Below are positions 15,880-24,542 of a stretch of DNA of 32,100 nucleotides, in pieces. The notes beneath the pieces are model-generated. The model was not told the DNA's origin. It saw only the letters and a program-made list of their open reading frames with translations, and did not search any database. Each line of letters begins with the position of its first letter. Position 1 is the first letter of the stretch. The position numbers were made by a program, and so were the translations under genes. The DNA is taken from contig NZ_LGLN01000033.1 of the NCBI RefSeq assembly GCF_001293775.1, positions 259,205-291,304 of the forward strand, in the 5' to 3' direction. This stretch comes from Pseudomonas syringae pv. cilantro (GTDB lineage Bacteria; Pseudomonadota; Gammaproteobacteria; Pseudomonadales; Pseudomonadaceae).

Positions 15880-17043
15880 ATGTTGAGAAAAACCCTGATC
15901 GCGACACTGTGTACGGCGGGCATATTGAGTCTGCCGCTGACTGCCGGCGCCGCTACAGAGAACTACAAAAGCGAGCTGGGCACGGTGACTGTCAGCCAGG
16001 TGGCTGGCGGCTTGAATCATCCATGGGCCGTGGCCTTCCTGCCCGATAAGAAAGGCATGCTGGTCACCGAGCGTTCCGGCAATCTGCGGCTGGTGACGGC
16101 CGACGGCAAGTTGTCGGCACCTCTCTCAGGCGTGCCGGAAGTCTGGGCACAGAAGCAGGGCGGTCTGCTCGACGTGGTGCTGTCTCCGGACTTCGCCAAA
16201 GACCGGATGGTTTACCTGACGTATTCCGAAGGCAACGGCAAAACCGCTGCCGAGGGCGACAAAGCCGGTACAGCGGCAGGACGAGGCCGCCTGTCCGCCG
16301 ACATGACCAAGCTGGAAGGGTTTGAAAAGATCTTCACTCAGGAACCAAAACTGTCGGTCGGCAACCACTTCGGCGCGCGGCTGGTCTTTGACCGGGACGG
16401 TTACCTGTTCATAGCACTGGGCGAGAACAATAATCGCCCGACGGCTCAGGACCTCGACAAACTGCAAGGAAAGGTCGTGCGCCTCAATGCGGACGGCGGT
16501 GTACCGAAAGACAACCCGTTCGTTGGGCAAAAAAACGTACGTCCGGAAATCTGGTCTTACGGCCACCGTAACCCGCAAGGTGCGACCCTCAACCCTTGGA
16601 CGGGTACGTTGTGGCTGGACGAGCACGGCCCCAAGGGCGGCGATGAGGTGAATATCGTCGAGCGTGGGCAAAACTACGGCTGGCCGCTTGCCACGCATGG
16701 CATTGACTACTCGGGCGTGCCGATTTCCGAGGCCAAAGGCAAGTTTGTAGAGGGCACCAAAGTACCGTTTCAGGTCTGGGAGCAATCGCCGGGCGTAAGC
16801 GGCATGGCGTTTTATGACCACAACCAGTTCAAGGCGTGGGATCACAGCCTGTTCATTGGCGCGCTGGCGACTGAAGAGTTGATTCGCCTGCAGTTCGATG
16901 GCGACAAGATCGTCCATGAAGAGCGTCTGCTCAAAGACATGAAGCAGCGTATACGCGATGTGCGTCAGGGGCCTGACGGGTATCTGTACTTGCTGACCGA
17001 CGATGACAATGGAAGTGTGTTGAAAGTGGGTTTGGCTAAATAA
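15880..17043 (+). CDS. PQQ-dependent sugar dehydrogenase (YliI/Asd family)
   Basis: A 387-residue exported six-bladed beta-propeller of the soluble glucose/aldose sugar dehydrogenase family (GSDH domain). The signal peptide ends around TAGAATE (about residue 23). Landmarks are GGLNHPWAVAFLPDKKGMLV TE at the first blade, LSVGNHFGARLVFDRDGYLF, GHRNPQGATLNPWTGTLW with DEHGPKGGDEVN, and QGPDGYLYLLTDD near the end. E. coli YliI oxidises aldoses with bound PQQ, passing electrons to an unidentified acceptor. ATG 15880 follows AAGGAATC. A strong bidirectional hairpin terminates the transcript. Confidence 0.9.
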   Translation: MLRKTLIATLCTAGILSLPLTAGAATENYKSELGTVTVSQVAGGLNHPWAVAFLPDKKGMLVTERSGNLRLVTADGKLSAPLSGVPEVWAQKQGGLLDVVLSPDFAKDRMVYLTYSEGNGKTAAEGDKAGTAAGRGRLSADMTKLEGFEKIFTQEPKLSVGNHFGARLVFDRDGYLFIALGENNNRPTAQDLDKLQGKVVRLNADGGVPKDNPFVGQKNVRPEIWSYGHRNPQGATLNPWTGTLWLDEHGPKGGDEVNIVERGQNYGWPLATHGIDYSGVPISEAKGKFVEGTKVPFQVWEQSPGVSGMAFYDHNQFKAWDHSLFIGALATEELIRLQFDGDKIVHEERLLKDMKQRIRDVRQGPDGYLYLLTDDDNGSVLKVGLAK

Positions 17044-17067
17044 CCGGGTTTCATTCGTAATGAATAA

Positions 17068-17100
17068 GAAAATTCCCACAAGAGTGTGGGAATTTTCTTT
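17068..17100. terminator. Bidirectional Rho-independent terminator
   Basis: A 12-bp perfect stem (GAAAATTCCCAC / GTGGGAATTTTC) with a 6-base loop and a T-run on the plus strand (TTTCTTTATAT). It separates the sugar dehydrogenase gene from the convergent PepSY gene. Confidence 0.88.
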
Positions 17101-17127
17101 ATATCGTTAACGAGTTGGGTGACAGGA

Positions 17128-17439
17128 TCAATTGTCCTTGGCGTCACGCACAACTTCACCGGTCTTGGCGTCAACGTCGTAGTTCCACTCGGTTCTGTCT
17201 TTGGTGTTTTTCAGTTCGATCTGATAAACGAGACGGCCGGTGCGGTCTTTGTCCAGTTCTGTGTCGTGGACAGTGAAACCAGGGTGCTTGGCCAGCGCCT
17301 GCTTGTTGAACTGTTCGAAGTCGCCGACAGTGCCAGCCTTGTGCAGGCGAACGACTTCATCAGGGCCGATATCGGCTTGGGCAACTCCGGCAGCAGCGGT
17401 CAGGGTAACGGCAGCGAAGAGGGCAGAGATAAGTTTCAT
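17128..17439 (-). CDS. PepSY-domain periplasmic protein
   Basis: A 103-residue exported protein. The signal peptide ends near GVAQADIGP (about residue 23), then comes a single PepSY domain with the typical end LVYQIELKNTKDRTEWNYDV DAKTGEVV. PepSY proteins of this kind are often under two-component control in response to cations or envelope stress. ATG 17439 follows AAGGAA. Ninety bases upstream lies a perfect CTTAAT-N5-CTTAAT direct repeat, which supports control by a PmrA/QseB-type regulator. Function of the family is not settled. Confidence 0.88.
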   Translation of the reverse strand: MKLISALFAAVTLTAAAGVAQADIGPDEVVRLHKAGTVGDFEQFNKQALAKHPGFTVHDTELDKDRTGRLVYQIELKNTKDRTEWNYDVDAKTGEVVRDAKDN

Positions 17440-17528
17440 GACATTTCCTTCGGATTGAACTGTTTTAATGGATGCGTGATGCGCTGATGGGTTCAGCGTT
17501 TTTGTTGAAGCCAGATTAGCCATGCAGA

Positions 17529-17545
17529 CTTAATCCACGCTTAAT
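17529..17545 (-). promoter_or_regulatory. PmrA/QseB-type OmpR-family operator
   Basis: CTTAAT-CCACG-CTTAAT on the plus strand, read ATTAAG-N5-ATTAAG toward the PepSY gene. It matches the PmrA box (CTTAAT-N5-CTTAAT) exactly. A TAATCT -10-like element lies 10 bases downstream in the PepSY direction, as expected if the regulator replaces the -35. The box also lies 188 bases before the TonB-receptor start, so dual control cannot be excluded. Confidence 0.7.
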
Positions 17546-17733
17546 TATCCATGTGCGCTTTTCTTTTCGTCCATGAGCTTGTCGCCTGCTTCGTAAGTAT
17601 AGTTTTCCAGCGCAATGCTTGCTGCCAGGTTTGCACGCCAGGCTTGAAAAAAATCACCGTTGAACGTAAAAGGTGGCCCCCTGCCGGAAGGTGCCTCGCG
17701 GCTGTCCAGGCCAGCCCCTCCGGAGTCAGCCCC

Positions 17734-19908
17734 ATGAGTACGCCCTACCGACCTGCCTTGCGATTCGCTCGGCGTCTGTTGCCCTTGAGCATGGCCGTCG
17801 CCTCGCCTTTGCTGGCGGCCGAGGCTGTGAATCTGGAAGCGGTCAATGTGACGGGGCGCAGCGATCAGGACAGCGCCACTGACTATCAAGCCAGTCGGGC
17901 GTCGATTGCCGGATTTGATCAGGCCTCGTTGCTGGACACCCCCGCGTCGGTATCGGTCTTTACCGAAGCCCTGCTCAAGGATCGCCAGGCCAGGCTGCTG
18001 AGTGACGTACTGCGCAACGACGCCTCGGTGGGTGACGGCTACGCGCCGGTGGGCTACTACGAAAATTTTGTGGTGCGCGGGTTTGCCCTGAACGCGGCCA
18101 ATAGCTACCGCATCAATGGCCGAAGCATCGCCGGTGAGCAGAATGTAGCGCTGGAAAACAAACAGCAGGTCGAATTGCTCAAGGGCCTGTCCGGTCTGCA
18201 GAGTGGCGTGTCAGCGCCTGGCGGCGTGATCAACTATCAGACCAAACGGGCGCAGGCTGTGCGGTCGGTCACGGTGTCCACCAATGAACACGGCGAGCGC
18301 TATCTGGCGACCGACCTCGGCGGCTGGTTTGGCAGCGAACAACAGTTCGGACTGCGCGCCAACCTCGCCCATGAAGACATCCGCTCCTATGTGCAGCACG
18401 CTGACGGCCAGCGCGATTTCGCGTCGCTGGCGTTCGACTGGAACATCAGCGAGCGCGCCTTGCTGCAACTCGACGTCGAATACCAGACCAGGGAGCAGCG
18501 CTCGGTGCCGGGCTATCAACTGCTCGGTGGAACGACGCTGCCCCACGATGCGTCGCCGCGCAAGCTGTTGGGTTATCAGCGCTGGTCCAACCCGGTCGGG
18601 ATCGATTCGCTGAACCTGAACGGTCGCTTCGAATACCGCTTCAGCGATGCCTGGAAGGGCAGCCTCAGCGCCTCGCGCAGCCGGGTGGTGATCGACGACT
18701 ACAGCGCTTTCGCCTGGGGCTGCTACGGTTCGGCCAGTTGCGCGGCAGAGGCGGTACCCAATCACTTCAGCGCCGAGGGCGGCTACGATATCTATGACTT
18801 TCGCAGCCCGGATGACACGCGTCGCAACGACGAAGTCGAGGCCGCGATGTCCGGCACGTTCACGACCGGTTCGCTCGAACATGAGCTGACTGTCGGCACC
18901 AGTGCCTATCGGCGCACGGTGGACACGCGTGGCACGTTCAACGAGTTCGTTGGCTCGGGCAACATCAACCAGTCGCCGCAAGCCGTTGCACCGTCGACCA
19001 AGGCCCTGCCATCGACCGAACGCCGTCTGGACAGCCGTCAGTACGGGGTGTTCGTCACTGACAGGATCAGCTTCAACGAACACTGGCAGACCGTGCTGGG
19101 CGGTCGCCAGGTGCGGCTTGATGAACAGGCGTTCGCCGAGGATGGCAGTGATGCGCGGCATACCGAGCGTTCGGTATTCCTGCCTCAGGCGGCGTTGATC
19201 TACAAACCGGTGGACAACCTTTCGCTCTACACCAGCTATAGCAAGGGCCTGACATTGGGCGGAACTGCCGCCTGGTTCACCCGCAATGCCAGCGAAATCC
19301 TCGCGCCGACCGTGTCGAGGCAGCTGGAGGCGGGCATCAAGTACGACTGGCAGCGCCTGAGCATGACGGCTGCGCTGTTTCAGGCGCGGCAGGCGTATCA
19401 GTATTCCAGGCCCAACGATGACGGCACCTTCACCTATGTTCAGCAGGGCGAGCAGAAGAACACCGGGCTGGAACTCGGTGCCAGCGGTTGGGTGACGGAG
19501 CGTCTGCAACTGTCGGCCAGTGCGGCGGCCATCCGCGCACGCGTCGAAGGCAGCGGTACCGAGGCTTATGACGGCCATCAGGCGCTGAATGTGCCCAGAT
19601 ACCGCGCCGCCCTGCAAGCCGATTACAGCCTGCCAATCCGCGGTCTGGCGCTGCTCGGCGGCGTGCAATACAGCGCGAGCAAATATGCCGACCGCGCGGG
19701 AACGGTGCAGGTCAACGACTATGCGCTGTTCAACGCAGGCAGTCGTTATAGCACCCGAATCAGCGGCTACGACACCGTCCTGCGCCTGACCGTGGACAAC
19801 CTGTTCGACAAGCGCTATTGGCGCGATGCTGGTGACTACCTGGGCGACGACTATCTGTTCATAGGGGCACCCAGAACGGCAAGACTGTCGGCTTCGGTCA
19901 ACTTTTGA
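17734..19908 (+). CDS. TonB-dependent siderophore receptor
   Basis: A 724-residue outer-membrane receptor. The signal peptide ends near PLLAAEAV (about residue 28), with a TonB-box-like segment just after (EAVNVTG). The plug domain spans about residues 55-170 (DTPASVSVFTEALLKDRQ, FVVRGFALNAANSYRINGRS, VELLKGLSGLQSGVSAPGGV), followed by a 22-strand barrel ending in Phe (LSASVNF). The start ATG 17734 follows CGGAG; the open frame upstream to 17551 lacks signal-peptide character. No signalling domain, FecI/FecR pair or biosynthetic genes are adjacent, so the ligand, probably a xenosiderophore, is unknown. No Fur box was recognised with confidence. Confidence 0.9.
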   Translation: MSTPYRPALRFARRLLPLSMAVASPLLAAEAVNLEAVNVTGRSDQDSATDYQASRASIAGFDQASLLDTPASVSVFTEALLKDRQARLLSDVLRNDASVGDGYAPVGYYENFVVRGFALNAANSYRINGRSIAGEQNVALENKQQVELLKGLSGLQSGVSAPGGVINYQTKRAQAVRSVTVSTNEHGERYLATDLGGWFGSEQQFGLRANLAHEDIRSYVQHADGQRDFASLAFDWNISERALLQLDVEYQTREQRSVPGYQLLGGTTLPHDASPRKLLGYQRWSNPVGIDSLNLNGRFEYRFSDAWKGSLSASRSRVVIDDYSAFAWGCYGSASCAAEAVPNHFSAEGGYDIYDFRSPDDTRRNDEVEAAMSGTFTTGSLEHELTVGTSAYRRTVDTRGTFNEFVGSGNINQSPQAVAPSTKALPSTERRLDSRQYGVFVTDRISFNEHWQTVLGGRQVRLDEQAFAEDGSDARHTERSVFLPQAALIYKPVDNLSLYTSYSKGLTLGGTAAWFTRNASEILAPTVSRQLEAGIKYDWQRLSMTAALFQARQAYQYSRPNDDGTFTYVQQGEQKNTGLELGASGWVTERLQLSASAAAIRARVEGSGTEAYDGHQALNVPRYRAALQADYSLPIRGLALLGGVQYSASKYADRAGTVQVNDYALFNAGSRYSTRISGYDTVLRLTVDNLFDKRYWRDAGDYLGDDYLFIGAPRTARLSASVNF

Positions 19909-20085
19909 GCGGATAGACCGTACTGGTACGCGAAGCGTCCTGAACGGCATGATCGTTATAGACAAGCCTGAACGCCCCATACCCCGAAGCAAAACTCAGT
20001 TCCGTATCAGTGGGCCTGCAAGCTTTGCTATTCTTCGCGCCCTGCGAGCGCCGGGCGCTCTTTTCAGCCATGTTTCGGAAGCTTC

Positions 20086-21378
20086 ATGACGGCCATCGTA
20101 CAGCCCACTCCGCAGCCTTTCAGCAGAGCCGATTACAAGACCTTGAGCCTTGCGGCGTTGGGCGGGGCGCTGGAAATCTACGACTTCATCATTTTCGTGT
20201 TTTTCGCGCTGACCCTCAGCCAGCTGTTCTTTCCGCCGGACATGCCTGAGTGGCTGCGCCTGCTGCAAAGCTTCGGCATCTTTGTTACGGGCTACCTGGC
20301 GCGCCCATTGGGCGGAATGCTGATGGCGCACTTTGCCGACCGACTGGGACGCAAGCGGGTGTTCAGTCTCAGTATTCTGATGATGGCACTGCCTTGTCTG
20401 CTGATTGGTGTCATGCCCACCTACGCACAGATCGGTTACTGGGCACCGCTGGTGCTACTGACGCTGCGCATTCTGCAAGGTGCCGCGGTGGGGGGCGAAG
20501 TGCCAAGCGCATGGGTGTTCGTCGCCGAGCATGCGCCCGAGGGCCGTCGCGGCTACGCACTGGGCGTGCTGCAAGCGGGCCTGACGTTCGGTTATCTGTT
20601 GGGCGCGCTTACTGCCGCCTGGCTGGCGCGGGTCTTCAGCCCCGCAGAGATCCTCGACTGGGCATGGCGCATACCGTTCCTGCTCGGCGGTCTGTTCGGT
20701 GTAGTGGGTGTGTGGCTGCGCCGCTGGCTGAACGAAACGCCAGTATTCATCGCGATGCACGCCCAGCGCGAGCATCAGGCAGGGCTGCCGCTGGGCCATG
20801 TGCTGCGTGATCACCGGCAATCCCTGCTGCCTGCGGCATTGCTCACATTCGTACTGACCTCCGCGGTGGTCGTGCTGGTGGTGATTACCCCGACCGTCAT
20901 GCAACAGCGTTTCGGTATCAGCGCCGGCGACACCTTCGCGCTGAGTGCCATCGGCATCGTGTTTCTCAACCTAGGCTGCGTGCTGGCAGGCAGACTGGTC
21001 GACCGAATCGGTGCTTGGCGTGCGGCCAGGATCTACAGCCTGTTGATGCCGATGGGTATCTGCGTGCTGTACGCCAGCCTCATCGAGCAGTGGCTGCCCC
21101 TCGGCATTGCCTACGCGATTGCCGGGATGGCGTGCGGTATTGTCGGCGTGGTGCCTTCGGTGATGATCGGGCTGTTCCCTGCGAGCATTCGTGTTTCGGG
21201 CATCTCCTTCACCTACAACATCGCCTACGCGCTCTGGGCCAGCACCACGCCACTGATGCTGATCGCGCTGATGCCCTGGAATATCTGGGTCTGCGTGTTG
21301 TACAGCCTGATCATGGGCATCACAGGGTTACTCACTGCCACGGTGTACGGCAGACGCCGGAACATAAAGGCCGCGTAG
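20086..21378 (+). CDS. MFS transporter, metabolite:H+ symporter (MHS) family
   Basis: A 430-residue protein with 12 predicted membrane segments and the MHS-type signatures: LGGALEIYDFIIFVFFALTL in segment 1, the loop 2-3 motif GMLMAHFADRLGRKRVFS, and ILQGAAVGGEVPSAWVFVAE with the following HAPEGRRGYALG. Relatives include ShiA, KgtP and ProP, which import organic acids or compatible solutes with protons. The substrate is not predictable. ATG 20086 follows GGAAG. The gene closes the ordinary block before the 21.4-24.5 kb island. Confidence 0.88.
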   Translation: MTAIVQPTPQPFSRADYKTLSLAALGGALEIYDFIIFVFFALTLSQLFFPPDMPEWLRLLQSFGIFVTGYLARPLGGMLMAHFADRLGRKRVFSLSILMMALPCLLIGVMPTYAQIGYWAPLVLLTLRILQGAAVGGEVPSAWVFVAEHAPEGRRGYALGVLQAGLTFGYLLGALTAAWLARVFSPAEILDWAWRIPFLLGGLFGVVGVWLRRWLNETPVFIAMHAQREHQAGLPLGHVLRDHRQSLLPAALLTFVLTSAVVVLVVITPTVMQQRFGISAGDTFALSAIGIVFLNLGCVLAGRLVDRIGAWRAARIYSLLMPMGICVLYASLIEQWLPLGIAYAIAGMACGIVGVVPSVMIGLFPASIRVSGISFTYNIAYALWASTTPLMLIALMPWNIWVCVLYSLIMGITGLLTATVYGRRRNIKAA

Positions 21379-21797
21379 CCAAGAAAAACGAAAAGTTCCG
21401 CAAGTTCCTCTGTGTAATTGTAACAACTGATTGTAATTCTCATTGCGCAAGTTTATCTTGCGGCTGTCCGCCTATGCGTTGCTTTTAACTTGGTCTGCTC
21501 TAGCTGTGCTATAGCAAGCGGGCCAGCTTGCGCCTTATTGTGGGAGTAGCGAAATAATCGTATGGGGGTTTTCCGTATTTTTTGTAGGAAGTTTCCTTGT
21601 GTTGGGATTTAAGAGTGCTTTGATTTTTTGATCAGGGCATTCGTCATAGAGCGTCATGGAGAGGTGTGCGAATAATGGAAGAAACAAGCCTAAATAAAAC
21701 GAACTCCGTGCCGATTTATTCTTTAAGTCATGGACTGCAAATGTAGGACTGATCTTACAAATTGTCTTTGGGCAAAATGATGGCAAGAGGGAATATC
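21379..21797. other. AT-rich intergenic stretch at the left edge of the island
   Basis: These 419 bases hold no convincing gene. Composition shifts from GC-rich coding to AT-rich after about 21400. I saw no tRNA, insertion sequence or clear direct repeat. A promoter for the LuxR-type gene should lie here, but no strong -35/-10 pair stands out. Confidence 0.5.
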
Positions 21798-22046
21798 ATG
21801 TGGGTGACGATGAGAGAACAAGAGGTTCTAGGCCTGTTGCTACAGGGCTTCACGAACAAGGAGATCGCCAAGCAGCTCAGTATCAGTGGCTATACAGTAC
21901 GCGATCACGTGTCTTCGCTGCTCAGAAAAAATCAGGTCAAAACCCGCGCCGAGCTTATGGCTCGCTGCGTATCGCTATTGATACCGATAAAAAATACGCC
22001 ACCCCCTACATCTGTCGGATTGTGCAATGAACAGGTTCATACATAA
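21798..22046 (+). CDS. LuxR-type HTH-only transcriptional regulator
   Basis: An 82-residue protein consisting of little more than a GerE/LuxR DNA-binding domain. The sequence MREQEVLGLLLQGFTNKEIA and LSISGYTVRDHVSSLLRKN shows the four-helix HTH with the conserved Glu, Leu, Gly, Asn, Thr, Val and His positions. No receiver or autoinducer domain is present. I chose ATG 21798 because AGAGGGA sits 7 bases upstream; in-frame ATGs at 21777 and 21780 are alternatives. The C-terminal 25 residues are unstructured. The next gene is 162 bases downstream in the same direction and is a plausible target. Confidence 0.82.
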   Translation: MWVTMREQEVLGLLLQGFTNKEIAKQLSISGYTVRDHVSSLLRKNQVKTRAELMARCVSLLIPIKNTPPPTSVGLCNEQVHT

Positions 22047-22208
22047 TGTGTCTTGAAATAAGCGCTACTTATTAAAGCGCTCAGTATCTCCGGACACTGC
22101 CCACTGCATCGATAAAAAGCATGTTGCTTCCTGGCGGTTACAGGGTTGGCCCTCTGGCTGTCTGTACAAAGGGATGAGTACAAAAATCAAATAATAAAGG
22201 AGTCATTC

Positions 22209-22943
22209 ATGACTGTTTGTTTGCGTCAAAGCGAGTCAGTATCCGATCAGTCACTGCGATTGGACCCTTACCGATCCGGCCTGAATCTGACAACAGAATT
22301 TCAGCAACTGGCGACGCGACAATCCGCGCTTTCGGTCCCTCAACTGGCGGAGCAGCAGGCAGCGTTGTCAGGCCCCGCCGGTCTGTTTGTAAAGCTTTCC
22401 CGTCAGCTCCGTATGTATGGCCGTCAGTCACCTTCGCTCGAAGACCTGGAATGGTTGCGCGGGCGTAAACGTCAGGGCCTGGCCGAGCGTGCCGTCCAGT
22501 TCGCGCTGGGTCTGCATTGTCGCCGGCCTGAGGCGGAGAACCCCTTCAAAGGCATGTCGCGGGAAGAACTGTGCTGCATCGTGTTCGACGATCGCTCGCT
22601 GCATACACTGGTTGAGCGATACGCCGCCCGTGAAGCGCTGCGTCAGCAGGACAGCGAATACTTCGTCAAACTGATCGCCACCACACGGGAAACCGTCGAG
22701 CGCCGGATTGTCTTCCATGGTCTGCTGGAACACTTCGACAGGCTGTTGCCCATCGAAAAAAGTATCTACCCGCTCCACTATCGGACTGTCCAGCAGGCGC
22801 ACCTTGATCATGAAGAAACCCTTTACGGCAAGCTGATACTGGATCAGCCCATCAGTGCACTGCTGAATATGCACTCGCCTGAATGGTTGTTGAATAACCT
22901 GTCTTCTTTTGAGCTGTCCATTGATTGGGAGCGTGTGGGGTAG
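22209..22943 (+). CDS. Unrecognised protein of the accessory island
   Basis: A 244-residue soluble protein, predicted mostly helical. ATG 22209 is preceded by a strong AAAGGAG; the open frame to 22146 is probably untranslated. Visible features are an N-terminal Ser/Gln/Thr-rich section (about 1-55), then charged helices (SPSLEDLEWLRGRKRQGLAE, MSREELCCIVFDDRSLHTLV) and a C-terminal ISALLNMHSPEWLLNNLSSF. No signal peptide, membrane segment or catalytic motif. The Ser-rich N-terminus followed by a helical body is compatible with a type III-secreted or chaperone-like protein, but I find no hrp box upstream. I do not recognise the family. Confidence 0.7.
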   Translation: MTVCLRQSESVSDQSLRLDPYRSGLNLTTEFQQLATRQSALSVPQLAEQQAALSGPAGLFVKLSRQLRMYGRQSPSLEDLEWLRGRKRQGLAERAVQFALGLHCRRPEAENPFKGMSREELCCIVFDDRSLHTLVERYAAREALRQQDSEYFVKLIATTRETVERRIVFHGLLEHFDRLLPIEKSIYPLHYRTVQQAHLDHEETLYGKLILDQPISALLNMHSPEWLLNNLSSFELSIDWERVG

Positions 22944-23175
22944 GTGATGACACGGAATGTCAGATATTTGCCGGAAGTGAACGTCATTCAATCTGATGCT
23001 GGCAGAAGTCAGCTGGCAAAATTTTTATAAGTGGATGTTGATTTTTTAATAACTAATTTCAAATGCTGATGAGCGCTAGACCCTTCGGTAACACATTGCT
23101 GATTTTGCGAAAATTTGCCGGCGTCAGTGCCTTCACGCGTCAAAAAATATTTTGTTTTTAACTATTGGAGTAACA
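22944..23175. other. AT-rich intergenic region inside the island
   Basis: No gene or clear regulatory motif found. Base composition is strongly AT-rich near 23010-23060 and 23140-23165, the latter just ahead of the GGAG ribosome-binding site of the next gene. Confidence 0.4.
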
Positions 23176-23614
23176 ATGATGAAAAAATATAGTGCCTTTG
23201 GTTCTATTGTTGGTATCCGCTGCCAGTCAGGCAGCCGATTATTCGGTGACTACAACAAGGACGCCAACAACAATCAATGGACCAAACCATAATGCTTTTT
23301 CCCGGCATCAATTGAGGTTGGCTGATTATCCCCAAGGCGCGGCTAATAAATCTCGGTTACGAAAGCTTTCCTGGACAGCGACAACTTTTCCACACAGTAC
23401 GGGGGAGGAAGCAAAAATATGTTTTCGCAGTGAGGGTGTGCACGAGTCGGGCTGTATTCAGATTGATTCAGGTATGTCAGGAGATACTAATTACTTCAAT
23501 AGCTTGGGGTTCAGCTATGCATCGGATGTTTTGATAAAGCACAAAGCTAAAGATGGGCCTTGGCAAAGTAAGCCTGCCGGGCCGGAAACCGTTACCTTTC
23601 ATTTGACGTATTGA
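23176..23614 (+). pseudogene. Small exported protein with a frameshifted signal peptide (remotely FlhE-like)
   Basis: The ribosome-binding site (GGAG 23167-23170) points to ATG 23176/23179, but that frame ends after 38 codons. The real body is in another frame from GTG 23192, which reads MPLVLLLVSAASQAADYSV and gives 140 residues. Removing one A from the A6 run at 23182-23187 would join the two as MMKNIVPLVLLLVSAASQA, a textbook signal peptide. The mature protein has a Cys pair (KICFRSEGVHESGCIQIDSG) and beta-rich spacing reminiscent of FlhE (W...C...C..(D/E)..SG), a weak resemblance only. It could be a disrupted gene, a GTG-started gene, a slippage-controlled gene or a sequencing error. Confidence 0.6.
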
Positions 23615-23668
23615 TTGTTAATCCCTGGCGATAACCGCCAGGAATCTTACAGGGCAGGAGCCGACATC

Positions 23669-24538
23669 ATGCGAGTCATAAGTTCTGGAGCAGAAGCACT
23701 GATAATCGCGCAACAACTCGACGATAAAAGGGCAGTGAAGAATGTGTCTACGTCTGCCAGCACACCCCTCCGATCAACTCCCCCTGATTCTGCAGTGAGC
23801 ATCAGCGGTCAGGCTCTTCTTAAGCAACGGGTATTTGGACTTGCTGATCCCCATCGTTCTGCACCTTTGCTCGGAAAAGCCGAATGCGGAACGTCCATGC
23901 CCGAAGCTTCTTTTTTAACCCGGGATGACCGAAGGCTACTTTGCGACATTTATGAGTGGGCGGGTGCTCAGGGCGCAGATCTGGACTATGTCGACGATCT
24001 GGCGTTTGAGTTGGCATCCTACAGAGAAAGTGATAATGGAAGAATAATGGCTCGCCATAACCAAGGCAACGTATATGACATGGAGGGGCACAAGGTTTTC
24101 TACAGTTTTACCGATCAGCACGCGGTCACGGCCAGGCGTATTGTCGAGGACGAGGGGTTAAAAACGACGCGGCTGGATCAGGGGTTTATTCGTTTTATTA
24201 CTGACAAGGATTACGGCTCTCTTGGCCACAACAATTTTGAATTCATGGAGAAAGTGATCAACAGGTTTTCAACGGCGGGGGAACGTGATCAACCATTGGG
24301 CGCAGATTTCGCTACGTATAAAAGCCAGAAAAACGACTACATCAGAACCTTGTCCAAGGAAAAATACACCCCCGGCGAAGGTGACACTCGCGAAACACTA
24401 TCGGCAAAGAAAACCAGCAAACCCAAGGAATTAACCCTGGAAAGCCTGCGGTCCGACATGCGCGAAACTTTCCTGAAAGCAATGGGCTTCAAGAGTTTCT
24501 CGTCCCTGTTCGATAGGCTGCTCAAGGGCAAGCGTTGA
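23669..24538 (+). CDS. Pseudomonas-type hypothetical protein, possibly secreted
   Basis: A 289-residue hydrophilic protein from ATG 23669, which has AGGAG eight bases upstream (the frame can be read back to TTG 23615, less likely). It has a disordered Ser/Thr/Pro-rich N-terminus (residues about 30-55), then the short motif VSISGQALLKQRVFG seen at the head of various Pseudomonas proteins of unknown role. A central globular domain follows (LTRDDRRLLCDIYEWAGAQG, VDDLAFELASYRE, GHKVFYSFTDQHAVTARRIV), and the C-terminus is basic and Lys-rich. No signal peptide, no catalytic motif. It ends 4 bases before the convergent GGDEF gene. Confidence 0.72.
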   Translation: MRVISSGAEALIIAQQLDDKRAVKNVSTSASTPLRSTPPDSAVSISGQALLKQRVFGLADPHRSAPLLGKAECGTSMPEASFLTRDDRRLLCDIYEWAGAQGADLDYVDDLAFELASYRESDNGRIMARHNQGNVYDMEGHKVFYSFTDQHAVTARRIVEDEGLKTTRLDQGFIRFITDKDYGSLGHNNFEFMEKVINRFSTAGERDQPLGADFATYKSQKNDYIRTLSKEKYTPGEGDTRETLSAKKTSKPKELTLESLRSDMRETFLKAMGFKSFSSLFDRLLKGKR

Positions 24539-24542
24539 ACGA

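Noticed and set aside
17640..17733. Possible cobalamin riboswitch ahead of the TonB receptor (AAAAGGTGG, CCGGAAGG, GGAGTCAGCC)
   Set aside because: The diagnostic B12-box core (GCCACTG) is missing and the fragments are not in the proper order.
18211..19992. 593-codon minus-strand open frame
   Set aside because: Shadow of the TonB-dependent receptor gene. High GC leaves few stops on the opposite strand; no family features.
21700..23180. Search for an HrpL (hrp box) promoter ahead of the possible effector-like genes
   Set aside because: No GGAACC-N15/16-CCAC sequence was seen, so type III effector status is not supported.
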